The notes under the pieces were generated by a model. That model saw only the letters and a program-made list of their open reading frames with translations. It was not told the DNA's origin and did no database searches. From Bimuria novae-zelandiae CBS 107.79 (lineage: Eukaryota; Ascomycota; Dothideomycetes; Pleosporales; Didymosphaeriaceae): 64,000 bases of DNA. Positions 36,086 to 46,995 of the stretch are shown here, piece after piece (position 1 is the stretch's first letter; every line of letters starts with the position of its first letter). The translations under genes were made by a program, and so were the position numbers. The stretch covers positions 1-64,000 of the forward strand of contig ML976803.1 of the NCBI GenBank assembly GCA_010015655.1. The letters run 5' to 3'.

Positions 36086-36533
36086 TGTTAAGTCCCTACG
36101 GGTAGCTAGTCCGTAAGTAGTTAGGGTTGGTTCTCGGGCAAGAGTACTTATTAGGCAAGGAAGGGGTATTAACTACTTAAGCTAGTTAATAGGGTTGTTA
36201 GTATCGAGAGGGCGTAGGAGTTATAATCAAATCGACGAGAGCTTAAGTCAAATCTAAACAATAGATTAATAAACAGGTTAAACACGAGTATGAGAGCTCA
36301 TTCTCGCGTTCCTATATACATGCCCTTTTCTGCCATCCTGCATCTTTTACCATCCGGCCCTTGGCGGGATGGTGTTGCCATCCGGGATGTCGCTGCCATC
36401 CTGTCCTTGGCAGGATGGTTCCTCTTGGCGGGATGGTAGGTCACGTGATCTCGGTAGTGCAGTCCTACCGATGGTTACCCCGCAGTTGCCCATCGTTGGT
36501 CCTTGATATTTGTAGGTCGCTCGGATCCTAATA
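36086..36533 (-). repeat. Gypsy C 3' LTR
   Basis: 448 bp, matching 42470-42917. Contains a cluster of short CCATCC/GGATGG inverted repeats (36336-36440) able to form hairpins, then CACGTGATC. Confidence 0.93.
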
Positions 36534-36662
36534 TCACCTCCCCCCTTTCTAGATATCGTCCCGATATCCTTGCGCCTTGTCGTGTGGCTGCATAAGCGGT
36601 TGTCCCATATAAGTATCGTCGTAGGTCCCGGGCATTTCTGAAACTTAATTGCCTTCCTAACC

Positions 36663-37274
36663 ATGCCTAAGGATCCTAAGCTCCGCAAAGCGCGCGCGCC
36701 TCGCAAGAAGACTTCGACCTAAGAGCGACACGATCGTGCCATTCGTATTCGCGAGTCGTCAAAGGAGATGGTGTTTCGTTGTGAAAGGTGTACAAAGAAG
36801 AATTTGCGATGTTTTGTAGATACCGCATCCGGTCGTTGCGCTGGCTGTATCGCTGCGCATGCTGAGTGTGAGTTGTATGTTCCCGAGGAAGAGTGGGAAA
36901 GGGTGGAGCAGGAGAAGCGTGCGAAGCGTTTAGAGCTATTGCGCACGGAGGAGTCGGTCGCGCGAGCCCAAGCAGATGCTGCGCGTGTGAGGCGTGAGTT
37001 GGCCGAGGTGGAAAGTCGTGAGCAGGAGTTTGCTCGTCGTGATTTGGCGATAGCGAAGGCCACACGAAGCCAGGAGGCGGATAGCTCGAGTGCGGCCGTC
37101 CCGTCCCAAGACATCGATCCCTTCACTGATCCAGGCTGGTCACAGGCCAACAATCTTCCTCTTGATTCGTCAATGGATCTTTTTCTTAATAAGTTCTTAA
37201 CTGGTTCTCCTCCCGTTGTCTCTGCTTCCTGGTTTGACGATGGTACTGTGCCAACGCTTGGCGACAGTTTCTGA
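36663..37274 (+). CDS. Transposon-borne Zn2Cys6-like coiled-coil protein, antisense to Gypsy C
   Basis: From the ATG at 36663 the frame is 203 codons with one nonsense codon (TAA at 36720-36722, probably a former CAA). From the internal ATG at 36768 it is fully open for 168 residues. Residues 5-34 of that part hold six cysteines spaced C-x2-C-x6-C-x8-C-x2-C-x6-C, the pattern of fungal binuclear zinc clusters. A charged heptad-rich coiled coil follows (about 43-105, EEWERVEQEKRAKRLEL onwards), then an acidic Pro/Ser/Trp-containing tail. It lies between pol and the 3' LTR of Gypsy C, on the opposite strand, and its last 89 nt overlap the end of pol (pol stop at 37186-37188). A DNA- or nucleic-acid-binding accessory role is an inference. 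A captured host gene is the alternative. Confidence 0.6.
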
Positions 37275-40128
37275 GGTTTGTTTCTAGTTCCCATGTATTT
37301 TCTGAGTGTGGATATCCTTTCCACTTAACTAAGTAGGTTCGTGGCTAATCTGTGTGTCGTAGTATCTTTTCGACTTCGAATTCGGTTTCTTCCTCCGGCT
37401 GGTGATAGAAGGTGGTTTTGACTAGTGTTTCCGGGTCTATAGGTTCTAATCGATTAACGTGGAATACTAGGTGTATCTTTGCGTCTAGTGGTAGTTCTAA
37501 TTAGTAGTTAACTAGTGATATTTATTCCAAAATGAAAAATGGCCTAACCTTAATATAATCCAGTTTCTTGTGCTTTTTCTTCTAGATTCGAAGATTTTTC
37601 GTAAGCAGATATGCTTTATCCCCCTTCTTTAGCTAAGGTGCCGTTTTTCGTTTCTTGTTAGTGTAGGAAATGCTTTGCTGTTAAGTTTTTTCAAGGTTTC
37701 TTCGGAGTTGTTCGTGTATTTTCTTTATGTTTTCTGCCATGTTGATGGCTTCTTCCGTTTTAATCGTTGTAAGAAATACTTAATCAAAGAGATGTAGGTG
37801 TCTTCCGTAGTTTATATAAAATAGTGTGTATCCTATTACTGCTAATACTTTGTTGTTATATGCTAATTGTGCCATAGGTAATAGTAAAATCCAGTTATTC
37901 TTCTGGTCATTGTAGTAGATGCGTAGGTACGTTTCGATTATTTAATTCGTACGTTCTGTCTGTCCGTCCGTCTGCGGATAATAGGCTGTTGATAACTTCC
38001 GTTTCGTTCCAATAAGTACTATAAGGGTTATCCAGTAGTTTAATGTAAAGAGTTTGTCTCTATCGCTAATAATCGTCTTTAGAATGCCATGGTGTCGTAT
38101 AAGTCAATCTAGGATAAGAAACGCGAGTTCCTTAACTATAGTCGTCTTTTAACATGGTAGTAGTTCCACATATTTAGTGAATCTGCACACGATTACTAAT
38201 ATTAAGTCGTAGCTTATTCCTGTTGCTGGGTCTTTTAACTTAGGTAGTCTAGTTACAAAGTCCATTGCGATATCTTCCTATGGTACTGTTAGAATCCGAA
38301 TTGCTTGCATCTCGCCGTACTTAAGATGAGTAGCATGCTTATTTCGTTGGCAGTCTGCGCACTTGCGTATGTACGTTATTACTGCTTCCTTAATTCCTTA
38401 GAATGTGTAATTCCGTTAGATAAGTTCCATCGTTTTCTTGATGCCTAGGTGTCCGTATATTAGGTCATCATAGTATTGTCGTATAACCTCTATCTGTTGT
38501 TCCTTGGGTACTTCTCGTGTGAATATAAGGAGTTAATTGAGTTCTGCCGTAGGTTCTAAAGAACCGTTAGGTTTTTATTTTAGTATCGCTAAGTAGGTTT
38601 TTACTTTATCTCCTATAAGGTCATGTCGTCAGCTAAGTGCGTCTGCTCGTCCGTTTTCTTTGCTAGGTGTATATATAATCTTAAATTTGTATTATCTAAG
38701 CGTTTCTAACCATCTTGCCTGCCTTAGCGTAAGTTCTTTTGTAGTCGTGAAGCGTGTAAGGTTCTTATAGTCCGTAAAGATCTTAAGTGTAAAGTAGCTA
38801 AGAGCGTAGATTCTCTAGTGCTTTAACGTTTTAATAATTGCGTATAGTTCTTTGTCGTGTACGTTATATCGTGCTTCCGTGTTAGTAAATTTGCATAAGT
38901 AGTATGTAATAGGGTGCTATTTGCCATCTTTCTCTTACTTCGCGCAGGCGCCTATCGCGAGGTCACTTACGTCTGTTTCGATTCGTAGTGGTTTTCCATC
39001 CCTAAAGTAGATAAGTACTGGTGGCATAATGCATGCGGTCTTTAAGAGTTAAAATAACATTCCACACTCTACAGTCCATGCGAATAGTGTGTCTTTTCTT
39101 ATAAAGTTTATAAGTAGTATCGTGATCTTTGCGTAATCCCTAATAAATTATCGATTAAATCTATAGAATTCTAAGAATTCTTGGATGTTTTTCGCTGTCC
39201 TTAGTATTAGCTAGTTCTTAATATATTTAATTTTATTAGGTGCAACTTTAATTCCTTCTATACTAATAACGTGTCTTAGGAATTTAAGTCGTGTTACGTG
39301 CTATTTACACTTTTTTAGCTTAATCCTAAGGTGTGCCTTATCTAATGTGGTTAACACTGTCTATATATACGGAACATGATCTAAATCGTTCTTAGAGTAA
39401 ACGAGTATATCGTCTATGTATATATTAATAAATATGTCTAGATAGTTGCGTAATATAAAGTTAACTAGCGCTTAGAAATTTACCGGTGCGTTAGTAAGTC
39501 TAAAAGGCATAACTATATATTTGAATAGTCTATAGCGTGACCTAAACGCTATCTTCTACTCGTTACCTTCCTTAATTTATATAAGGTAGTATCTATCTCG
39601 TAAGTCTATTAGTGTAAAGCGTTTAGCTCTTGAGAGTTAGTCTCTTAATTCTAAGATATTTAGTAGTGGGTATTAATTTTTAATCGTCATGTCGTTAATC
39701 TTCTAATAGTTAACACATAGTCGTGGTGTGCCATCTTTCTTTATAATAAACATGAAAGGGCTGGCTACTAGTGACTTTAATGGTCGTATGTATCCTTTCG
39801 CGAGATTTGTCTTAATGAATTCTTTCTCTTGTTGGAGTTCTTTTCTAGTCTTGCTATATAGTGGTCTAAAGGGTGGCGTTTTCCCTTCTACTAGGTCTAT
39901 CGCTAGATCCCAGGGCTGATGTTCTAGAAGGTTTGCTTTTCCCTCTCTCTCGGTGAACATATGATTCCATGCTCGATAGCATTCCGGAATTTCATAGTTT
40001 GTGCTTTCATCCATCTTTTTGCGCTCTATGACCTGGTGGTTCCTGCCAGCGTCTGCCAAGGGTTTCTTCCGTTTTTCGACTGTCTGTCGCGAGACTATAG
40101 TATTAATAGCTCTCTTATCTACTATCAT
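37186..40128 (-). pseudogene. Gypsy C pol: RT, RNase H, integrase, chromodomain
   Basis: The RT start is readable at 40128-39703: EREGKANLLEHQPWDLAIDL, VEGKTPPFRPLYSKTRKELQ, FIKTNLAKGYIRPLKSLVAS, PFMFIIKKDGTPRLCVNY. Further left the frame is interrupted by many TAA/TAG codons through RNase H and integrase. The C-terminus is preserved: EFEVEKILRHTD, TYLVKWKGYPHSENTWELE, NLRNCRQALAQYHRQT. This is a chromodomain with its aromatic cage positions, ending at TAA 37188-37186. Chromodomains steer integration of chromoviruses to particular chromatin. The element is dead by RIP. Confidence 0.87.
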
Positions 40129-42469
40129 ATTCTGTTAATGCGTAGGCTTTACTTATAATATACAATTATAGCGCTTAAAGGATAGCTTCTTCCTTTCTTA
40201 GTTAATCGTGGGATTATGCTTCCTTAACTAGGGTAGTCCTAAAATCACGTCGTGATTAGCTTCCTTAATAATGTTAAGGGTAATCAATTCCTGGTGTCTA
40301 TAAATCGTGAGGGTAGTTTCGACCTCGTATTCAATCATTACTTTGCCAGGCATCAGTTATCCATTCGCGACATAGATAGCATAGGGTATGGCCTTCTTGC
40401 GCTTATAGAGTCCTACTCTATCAAGTGCTTTTCTTAACACATAGCTTTCCTGTGCTCCTGAGTCTAGCATGGCTTTTATCCATGTTTCTTTAAGCTATAC
40501 CAGTAGCTTAATTAATGTTTGACTATTTATAACATTTAATTCTCTAAAGGCGTCTTCCCTCCTAAGCCTAGGTCTAAAAAAGACATCTTTTCTATAGGTG
40601 GCTTTATAGGATTAAGGTATCCTTCCTTCTTCTTCTCTTAAGGCTGCTGCTAGCCTTCTTCTAGGAGAGCTTCACCGTTTTCTTCCTTTATTACCGTTTC
40701 AATCCTAAGGGTCGTAGTCCCTTTTAGTATGCAATTAAACCTATACTTTCCCTTTTACTCTTTGTGTTTCTCATAATTAGGGTGTAAGCATGTTTGCTAT
40801 TTGTCGAATGCGCATTTTCCATTAACCAGTAGCAACATTACTTAGTTTAGCGCTTAGTTAAGGTGTAGAAAGTATCGCGTTTTACGTTTATCTTAGAGGT
40901 AAACGTTATAGTAGGCAATAGGGTAGTTAAACCACTCCTATCTGCATTGTTAGTACGTTCGGGGAAAATAACTATATTCCTTAGCTTGGTAATAAATAGT
41001 ATATTAGTCTTCTCTGCAGAGGGTCTATCGTATGGTCTCATGCGTAGGGTTACGGTGGTCCAGGTCGTACTGTGGTTCGTAGTTCGGGCTTTCGTTTGGG
41101 TATTTCTTCTTGGGGTCTTCGTTTTTGTAGCGGTGGTCTGCCATTTCTCTTTCTGCTTTACTAACTAGATTGGGTCGGTAAGCATGAAAAAATACTTCTA
41201 CGTAGTCTTATCGTTCTATTGCTGTAAACCCAAAATCTCCTTCTCGAGGTTGGTGTTTTTCTAAGAAGTCGAAAACATTCGTCGTCTTACTGGCAACTAG
41301 CTTATTCTAGCTAGGGTAAGGAGTAGGAGATTAAGGCATTAGCTCTATCTCTTCCTCGTCTAAACCTTCGTATGCATCCTCGTAGAGTCGCGAGTTAGGC
41401 AAGTCTAATCGCTCTAAGTCCTTGTCTAGGATATCGGATTACTTAATAGAGGGTATTACCTGCTATTCTTCGTCAGTTACTTCTATGTTATTGACGGTAA
41501 GTATGTTTAACTGTCTAATAACCTTGTTCTTAGATCTGCAGTTCCTAGCGATGTAACTTAGTTTATTACATATAAAGTATTTGCGTGTCTTAGTCCCCTT
41601 ATGTTAGGTTCTATCTAAGATGCGCTTTTAGTTAGGCTTACAAAAGCTATTAGACTTCCTTATTCCTTTCTCTAAGTTATTAAACTAGATTCCTTCTATA
41701 GGTTAGTAGCTATACGAGTCGCTTCGTTGCTGTCGTCAAGGTGCTTTTAGTGGCGCCCTATAGACTACAGGTGCCTATTGTCTAAAACTAACATTCCTCG
41801 GGTTTCTGCGAAACTCTTCTTGTAATACGAACCATTCTCCATCGATCTAAATAGATTCTTTGTATAGCTTATTAAGGGTATTAAGTCTAGCACTACTACG
41901 TAAGAGTTCTTCGCGCACGTTGCGTTTAAGTCCTTATTAATACATAGTCTTAAGAGATTCGTCTTCCTAGTCAAGTTGCACAGCGTACTTGCGAAACTCG
42001 GCTGCATACTCTACTACGAATTATTATTATTAAATAGTTTAGATAGCTCGTTTGGCTATAGCAGTTTTGTTGGCAATTCTAAACAGTTATTTAAGGCATT
42101 TCTTAAAGTTTAGGTAATCCTTAATAATGTTAACTACGTTAGCGTGACTGTTTATGTAGTCCTTGTCCTTATTATCGTGGTCTATGTCTATGTACTTAAC
42201 TAAGTAGGGATAGATCTATTCTTTAGCTAGTCCTTGCATGTAAGTTACTGCGAAGATGACTTTCTTCTTATCTTTAAGGTTGTCGTCCATATCAAAGAAG
42301 TATAGGTCTAGCTATAGAAGCCAGGTGTTAAGGAGACTATAATTACTATCGTACAAATTAGGTTTATGCGCCTTATTCTTAGTATCCTTTATTAAAGTAA
42401 CACTAGCGTTGCCTAAAGCTATAGAAGAAGTAGGAGTCCTAGTAGTACTTATATTAAGGGTGTTTAAGA
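40129..42469 (-). pseudogene. Gypsy C gag and protease region, degraded
   Basis: The minus strand between the 5' LTR and RT. A nucleocapsid knuckle is recognisable at about 41590-41520 (RKYFICNKLSYIARNCRSKN, one Cys apparently lost). Protease sequence is expected near 40500-40130 but is too degraded for confident assignment. Stops occur throughout. Confidence 0.65.
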
Positions 42470-42917
42470 TATTAAGTCCCTACGGGTAGCTAGTCCGTAA
42501 GTAGTTAGGGTTAGTTCTCGGGTAAGAGTACTTATTAGGCAAGGAAGGGGTATTGACTGCTTAAGCTAGTTAATAGGGTTATTAGTATCGAGAGGGCGTA
42601 GGAGTCACAATTAAATCGACGAGAGCCTAAGTTAAATCTAAACGATAGATTAATAAACAGGTTAAACACGAGTATGAGAGCTCATTCTCGCGTTCCTATA
42701 TACATGCCCTTTTCTGCCATCCTGCATCTTTTACCATCCGGCCCTTGGCGGGATGGTGTTGCCATCCGGGATGTCGCTGCCATCCTGTCCTTGGCAGGAT
42801 GGTTCCTCTTGGCGGGATGGTAGGTCACGTGATCTCGGTAGTGCAGTCCCACCGATGGTTACCCCGCGGTTGCCCATCGTTGGTCCTCGACATTTGTAGG
42901 TCGCTCGGATCCTAACA
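42470..42917 (-). repeat. Gypsy C 5' LTR
   Basis: 448 bp, nearly identical to the left LTR with transition differences. Followed by GCTCG, the target duplication. Confidence 0.93.
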
Positions 42918-44012
42918 GCTCGCTTGCCTGCGCAGCTCGCTTGCCGGACACGTTATTCTTCTATTTAGAAGGTAGCAAGTAAGAGAGAGAGTAGTTTAGA
43001 CTCTATAATTAATTTTATAACTATATATTATACTATTAACTTCTAGTTAATTATTAGTCTACTAAACTTAAACGTATAATTTTAAAAGTTTTAGTAAGTC
43101 TTAGGCCTATTAGCGTATAGAGTGTTAGATAAGCTAAAAAAAAGAATTATAGTACGTTAGATTATTAAAAAAATACTTAGCTATATCCTACGTGCTAGTA
43201 AAGGCTTTAAGTGTAAGAGCTTTTATGCTAAGTGGGTAGCGCTAGGTCTATTAGACCTTTAAAATATAAGACTACCTTAGATAGTAATACATGCGAGAGA
43301 GCTAACTAGTTACTAATAAAGCTTTATTTAGGATAAATTAGGCTCTTTAGTAGACTAGAGTAACTAGTTCTCTAATAGTATATTATTTAGAGCTTTGCTT
43401 ATAGCTTTAATTCTAAATTAAGCGTATACCTTATGAATAAACGCGTCTTAAATTAGTTATATCTTATATAAAGCTTAATCGCGGATAATACGGATTTTAA
43501 AAAACTAGGTAAGGTCTCTTATAGCTTTAATATTATATAGGTCTACTAGATTCTTCTTAAAGGGCCTATAGTAATAGGCATTTAATTAATAATATACTAT
43601 AATAATATTATTAATATAGATAAATAGGATAAGCTAGCGGTTAATATATAGACAAGGAAAACTATTAACTAGCTTTAGTCTTAACTTAATAAGCTATTAA
43701 CGCAGCTTATTATACTATAGAATAGGTAACTCCTTTAGGCCGTACAGGGCGCAGAGCACTAGCATAATCTCGCCTTTAGTATAGTAAAACGCCTTAGGTG
43801 TTTCAGCGTATAGTTTTTGATCTATCTTAGCGTTTAGGAAGGTAGTAGGGACATTATACTACTTTAGCTCTAAACTAAAGTAATTAGCAATTATAATAAG
43901 AGCGTAAAAGTTATAAATTATAAATATAGTAACGTACGTATTATTACGTAGAGCTTAAAGATCTCCCTAAATAATAAGTTAAGCTTTAAAACGTGAGAAA
44001 TATCTATCTTCG

Positions 44013-44235
44013 TGTCCGATTATATAGCCTCTATCTGTTGTGGATATAAGGCTGGAGCACTCTCTCTTTTGTACTATTCTAAATAGGGCTAGCGCTGCAG
44101 CGGCACTTATTTGGAGCCTCGCACACATTTACATTCCAGGAACACAGAACACGAACATCATCAATCAATCATCACATCCATCAAATTCTCATCATTGCAT
44201 TATCTCAAAGTGACAGAACACTATTAAATCTGACA
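44013..44235 (+). repeat. Left arm of a 223-bp inverted repeat
   Basis: Starts TGTCCGATTATATAGCC, includes TGTTGTGGATATAAGGC, and ends AAATCTGACA. Nearly identical (a few transitions) to the complement of 44678-44900, and much less RIP-degraded than the 442-bp spacer. Confidence 0.9.
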
Positions 44236-44677
44236 AAAATACTTAAGGGCTATTACTAACGCGGCAAGAGAGCTCTATAAAATATTAATTTAAACCTAAC
44301 TAATATAAGCTTAATTATAACTAGTAAACGTAATTGAATGCAAAAAGATCTTAATAGTTTTATAATTTATATATACGCTATAGGGCTAAGAGCTACACCT
44401 CTTATTAACTATCTCTGTGTATTTTTAACTAAGATTCGCTCTATACCTACTATAAATAAAATACTAAAAATTTATTAGTTTTAGCTGCCACCCTTGCCGA
44501 AGGCAGTAAAGTAGCTTAATATATATATATTTAGTAGTTAATTTTAACGCGCTATAAAGGTTAAATAGTAAGCTTTACGCGCTAAAGGAGTTATTAAAAA
44601 AACTATAAAAATAAAGACTACTATAGATGCTAAGGTACTATTGTTAATATAAGTATTTACTTATAAGATTAACGAAG

Positions 44678-44900
44678 TGTCAGATTTGATAGTGTTCTGT
44701 CACTTTGAGATAATGCAATGATGAGAATTTGATGGATGTGATGATTGATTGATGATGTTCGTGTTCTGTGTTCCTGGAATGCAGATGTGTGCGAGGCTCC
44801 AAATAAGTGCCGCTGCAGCGCTAGCCCTATTTAGAATAGTACAAAAGAGAGAGTGCTCCAGCCTTATATCCACAACAGATAGAGGCTATATAATCGGACA
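44678..44900 (-). repeat. Right arm of the 223-bp inverted repeat
   Basis: Starts TGTCAGATTTGATAGTG and ends AATCGGACA. Equal in length to the left arm. No matching target duplication is seen outside the arms (TTCG on the left, ATTT on the right). Confidence 0.9.
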
Positions 44901-45665
44901 ATTTTATTACTCTTAGGAGTCTAAGTGCTTATAGTAATAGATATTATAGGTTTAGGAGTAGGCGCCTATTACTATATTAATTTAACTATATTATTATTTT
45001 GTTTACCCCTACCTAGGAGCCTTTAGCTCTTAAAACTAAGGTTATAGGTGTCTCTACTAGGCGGTAACGTTAACAAGTAGTTAATAAGTTTTTAATATTA
45101 ATATTATTATATTATTCTTCTAGGTATTTAAGTAATTTAATTACCTCCTTAAGCATTAATTCTAACGCATACCTATTTATCCTATTAAAGAAGAGTGTAG
45201 GCTCGAATATAATATCGCGAGTAATAATAATAGCATTCTTTATAAGTAGCTAAATATAGAAGATATTAGTGCCTTAGTAGCTAATAAGATAGCTAATTAG
45301 AGTGCGCGATTTAAGCTTGTCTATAGCTTTCAGATTATAGTTATAGACGTAGGCGCGATATCCGATAGGCCTTATATAAGTAATAAGTGGCTTTTGTCCC
45401 TATATAATCTTGTACGGTGTCTTCTATCCTAGTGCTTTAGTAGGTGTGCGATTAAGTATATATATGGCGGTGTAATATAGCTTGTATAATAGGTTCTTAG
45501 GCAGGTTAGCGTGTATGCGTATAGCGTAAGCTTACTAAGTAAGTACTCTACTAGCGCGTTTAATAAGTCTATTTAACTTCTTTATTTTAGCAAGTGCTAG
45601 CTTGTATAGCACACCTAGCTCTTCTATTATATTGATAAGATTATTTCTAAATCCTTTTTTTTTAT

Positions 45666-45920
45666 TGATGAATGGGCTATAATAAGCCAAGCATATCGCG
45701 ATATGATAGGGCTAGATAGTTGTACGATGGTACGGGTGAGAAAAGGGTCTGGTATTCAAGTCTTGTCTGTCTATTCTACGTATAGAGGAAAGGGGGTTAT
45801 AAGGATTAATACTTGCGCATAGTGACTATAGTCTATACCTTTACCTATATAGTATTATATAACTATTATTACCTATCTTAAGATATTATATTAGGTAGCT
45901 GCCCGTACTGCGTACAGACG
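45666..45920 (-). repeat. LTR-like copy related to 55678-55930 and 60362-60618
   Basis: Plus-strand text TGATGAATGGGCTATAATAAGCC... is the reverse complement of the other two copies (which start TGTCCGTACG and end CATTCAACA). It is more RIP-degraded and lacks a visible target duplication. Confidence 0.8.
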
Positions 45921-46469
45921 CTAGCAACTTTTCTTTTTATAGTGTTACTTAGATCTTCTCCTTGGCTCGTACGGTACCTTTCCTAAGCATGCATGTAGGC
46001 AGCTATTGGTAGGGGGTCCCTTCCCTGTCCGGTGGCCATGTGCGCAGTTCCTCCTATCGCATGCCGTGTGTACCTGTGACTAACGTGCGACCACTAGTAG
46101 CTGTTGAGCACGCGTGTTGTTTGTACCGGTGATTTGTATAGCGAGTAGTAGTAGTGTACACGCGTAGGCGGTGTATTCGTAGCTAATAGGGGTTGTGTAG
46201 GTGCGTTGGTATGAGTGGGGTAGGTCCTTCCTGTTTGAATCTCATGTGTACCTATGGATCGTACGGCGAATAGCAGTCGCTAATGGTGGTCGTGAGGCTC
46301 TTATAGAGGTAGTATAGTATAGTTAGGCGGTGTACACTGCTCCTATTCTTATTCTCTCTTCTTCTTTTCTCTTTAGCGTGCTTTCTATTATCTTTATGTA
46401 AGTTCGAGAAGTCTTCCTGTCTCCGTACGGTGCCTTGCTAATTCTAATGTCTTTCAACAATAGCTTCGT

Positions 46470-46472
<3 letters not shown>
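45921..46472. other. Left part of a GC-balanced island
   Basis: Composition changes abruptly from TA-rich to balanced, and no gene is recognised. The island continues through the small ORF to about 47240. Confidence 0.5.

Positions 46473-46552
<80 letters not shown>
46473..46552. repeat. (AC)n microsatellite, about 40 units
   Basis: An uninterrupted CA/AC tract of about 80 bp that ends exactly at the ATG of the following ORF. It creates spurious Cys-Val and Thr-His repeat frames on both strands. Confidence 0.97.
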
Positions 46553-46554
<2 letters not shown>

Positions 46555-46995
46555 GGCCTTTGTGCTGTCCGGCGGAAGCGCCGCTGTTCCTGCTGGCAGT
46601 GCCGGCCTCTTTGGCAACGTTGTTGCCGCGCCTGCGGGCGGACGCCTGCGCGTCGTCTTGCCCACTGGGCAGCCGGGAAACCGGCGTTTGATGCAGGGCC
46701 TCTGTGTCAACGTACGTATCCTGAGTATTGTCCTCTCTTCTCTATACGGAATACTAACTCTTTCTTAGGAGATGAGATGGCGCTGGCGCTGGCGCCCTCG
46801 CAAGACATCGTCGTCCTTGTGCCTGCGGGCACTAATCTGGCGCTCTTTGTCGCCAAGATCATCCGCCAGGAGGGATACTTCCGTGTGGTGCTAGTGCAGA
46901 GCTGGGGGGTTCTGCGTGCGGGATGCCCGCAGCAGTGCGGCGGCGGTCCTAGGGCACTACCCTTCGTAAAGTGCCGCACGGTGGCGGACTTCTAG
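46553..46995 (+). CDS. Small GC-rich orphan protein, probably two exons
   Basis: I do not recognise this protein. Exon 1 (46553-46715) starts at the ATG next to the (AC)n tract: MAFVLSGGSAAVPAGSAGLF, then Ala/Gly/Val-rich sequence and GNRRLMQGLCVNV. A 53-nt intron (46716-46768) has a perfect TACTAAC branch sequence and acceptor TTCTTAG. Exon 2 (46769-46995) reads DEMALALAPSQDIVVLVPAG, TNLALFVAKIIRQEGYFRVV and so on, ending VADF and TAG; total 129 residues with four Cys. The donor for this phase is GTATCC. A stronger donor GTACGT four bases upstream would give a 94-residue protein in another frame. No clear signal peptide. GC content is far above the surrounding transposons and there are no RIP stops. 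It could be a gene carried by a mobile element or a surviving host gene. Confidence 0.4.

Larger units (their letters stand above)
36086..42917 (-). mobile_element. Gypsy C LTR retrotransposon inserted in the pogo-2 right TIR
   Basis: LTRs of 448 bp at both ends, target duplication GCTCG (36081-36085 and 42918-42922), total 6832 bp. The minus-strand order is 5' LTR (right), gag with a CCHC-type knuckle near 41590-41520, pol, and a C-terminal chromodomain. A polypurine tract (complement of 36534-36552, AGAAAGGGGGGAGGTGA) precedes the 3' LTR (left). A plus-strand ORF sits between pol and the 3' LTR. Most of gag-pol is RIP-degraded, while the area around the plus-strand ORF keeps a balanced composition. 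Confidence 0.93.
34315..42953 (+). mobile_element. Pogo element 2, split by Gypsy C
   Basis: The left terminal inverted repeat of 52 bp (34315-34366) and the right repeat (36065-36085 plus 42918-42953) match with one mismatch once Gypsy C is removed. TA dinucleotides flank both ends (34313-34314, 42954-42955). Without the insertion the element is about 1.8 kb and encodes a plus-strand DDE transposase relic. Confidence 0.9.
42956..45665 (-). mobile_element. Copia-3 relic, fragmented
   Basis: The minus strand of 45660-45000 reads like the Copia integrase C-terminal region (AYVYNYNLKAIDKLKSRTLI, SYLIGY, VIKLLKYLEE). Sequence at 44010-43750 is reverse-transcriptase-like on the same strand, so the order fits one minus-strand Copia. 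The piece 42956-43740 is too decayed to assign firmly. A 0.9-kb palindromic structure (44013-44900) interrupts it. I find no LTR pair for this relic. Confidence 0.55.

Noticed and set aside
46323..46710. Frames encoding long Cys-Val or Thr-His repeats
   Set aside because: They are translations of the (AC)n microsatellite, not proteins.
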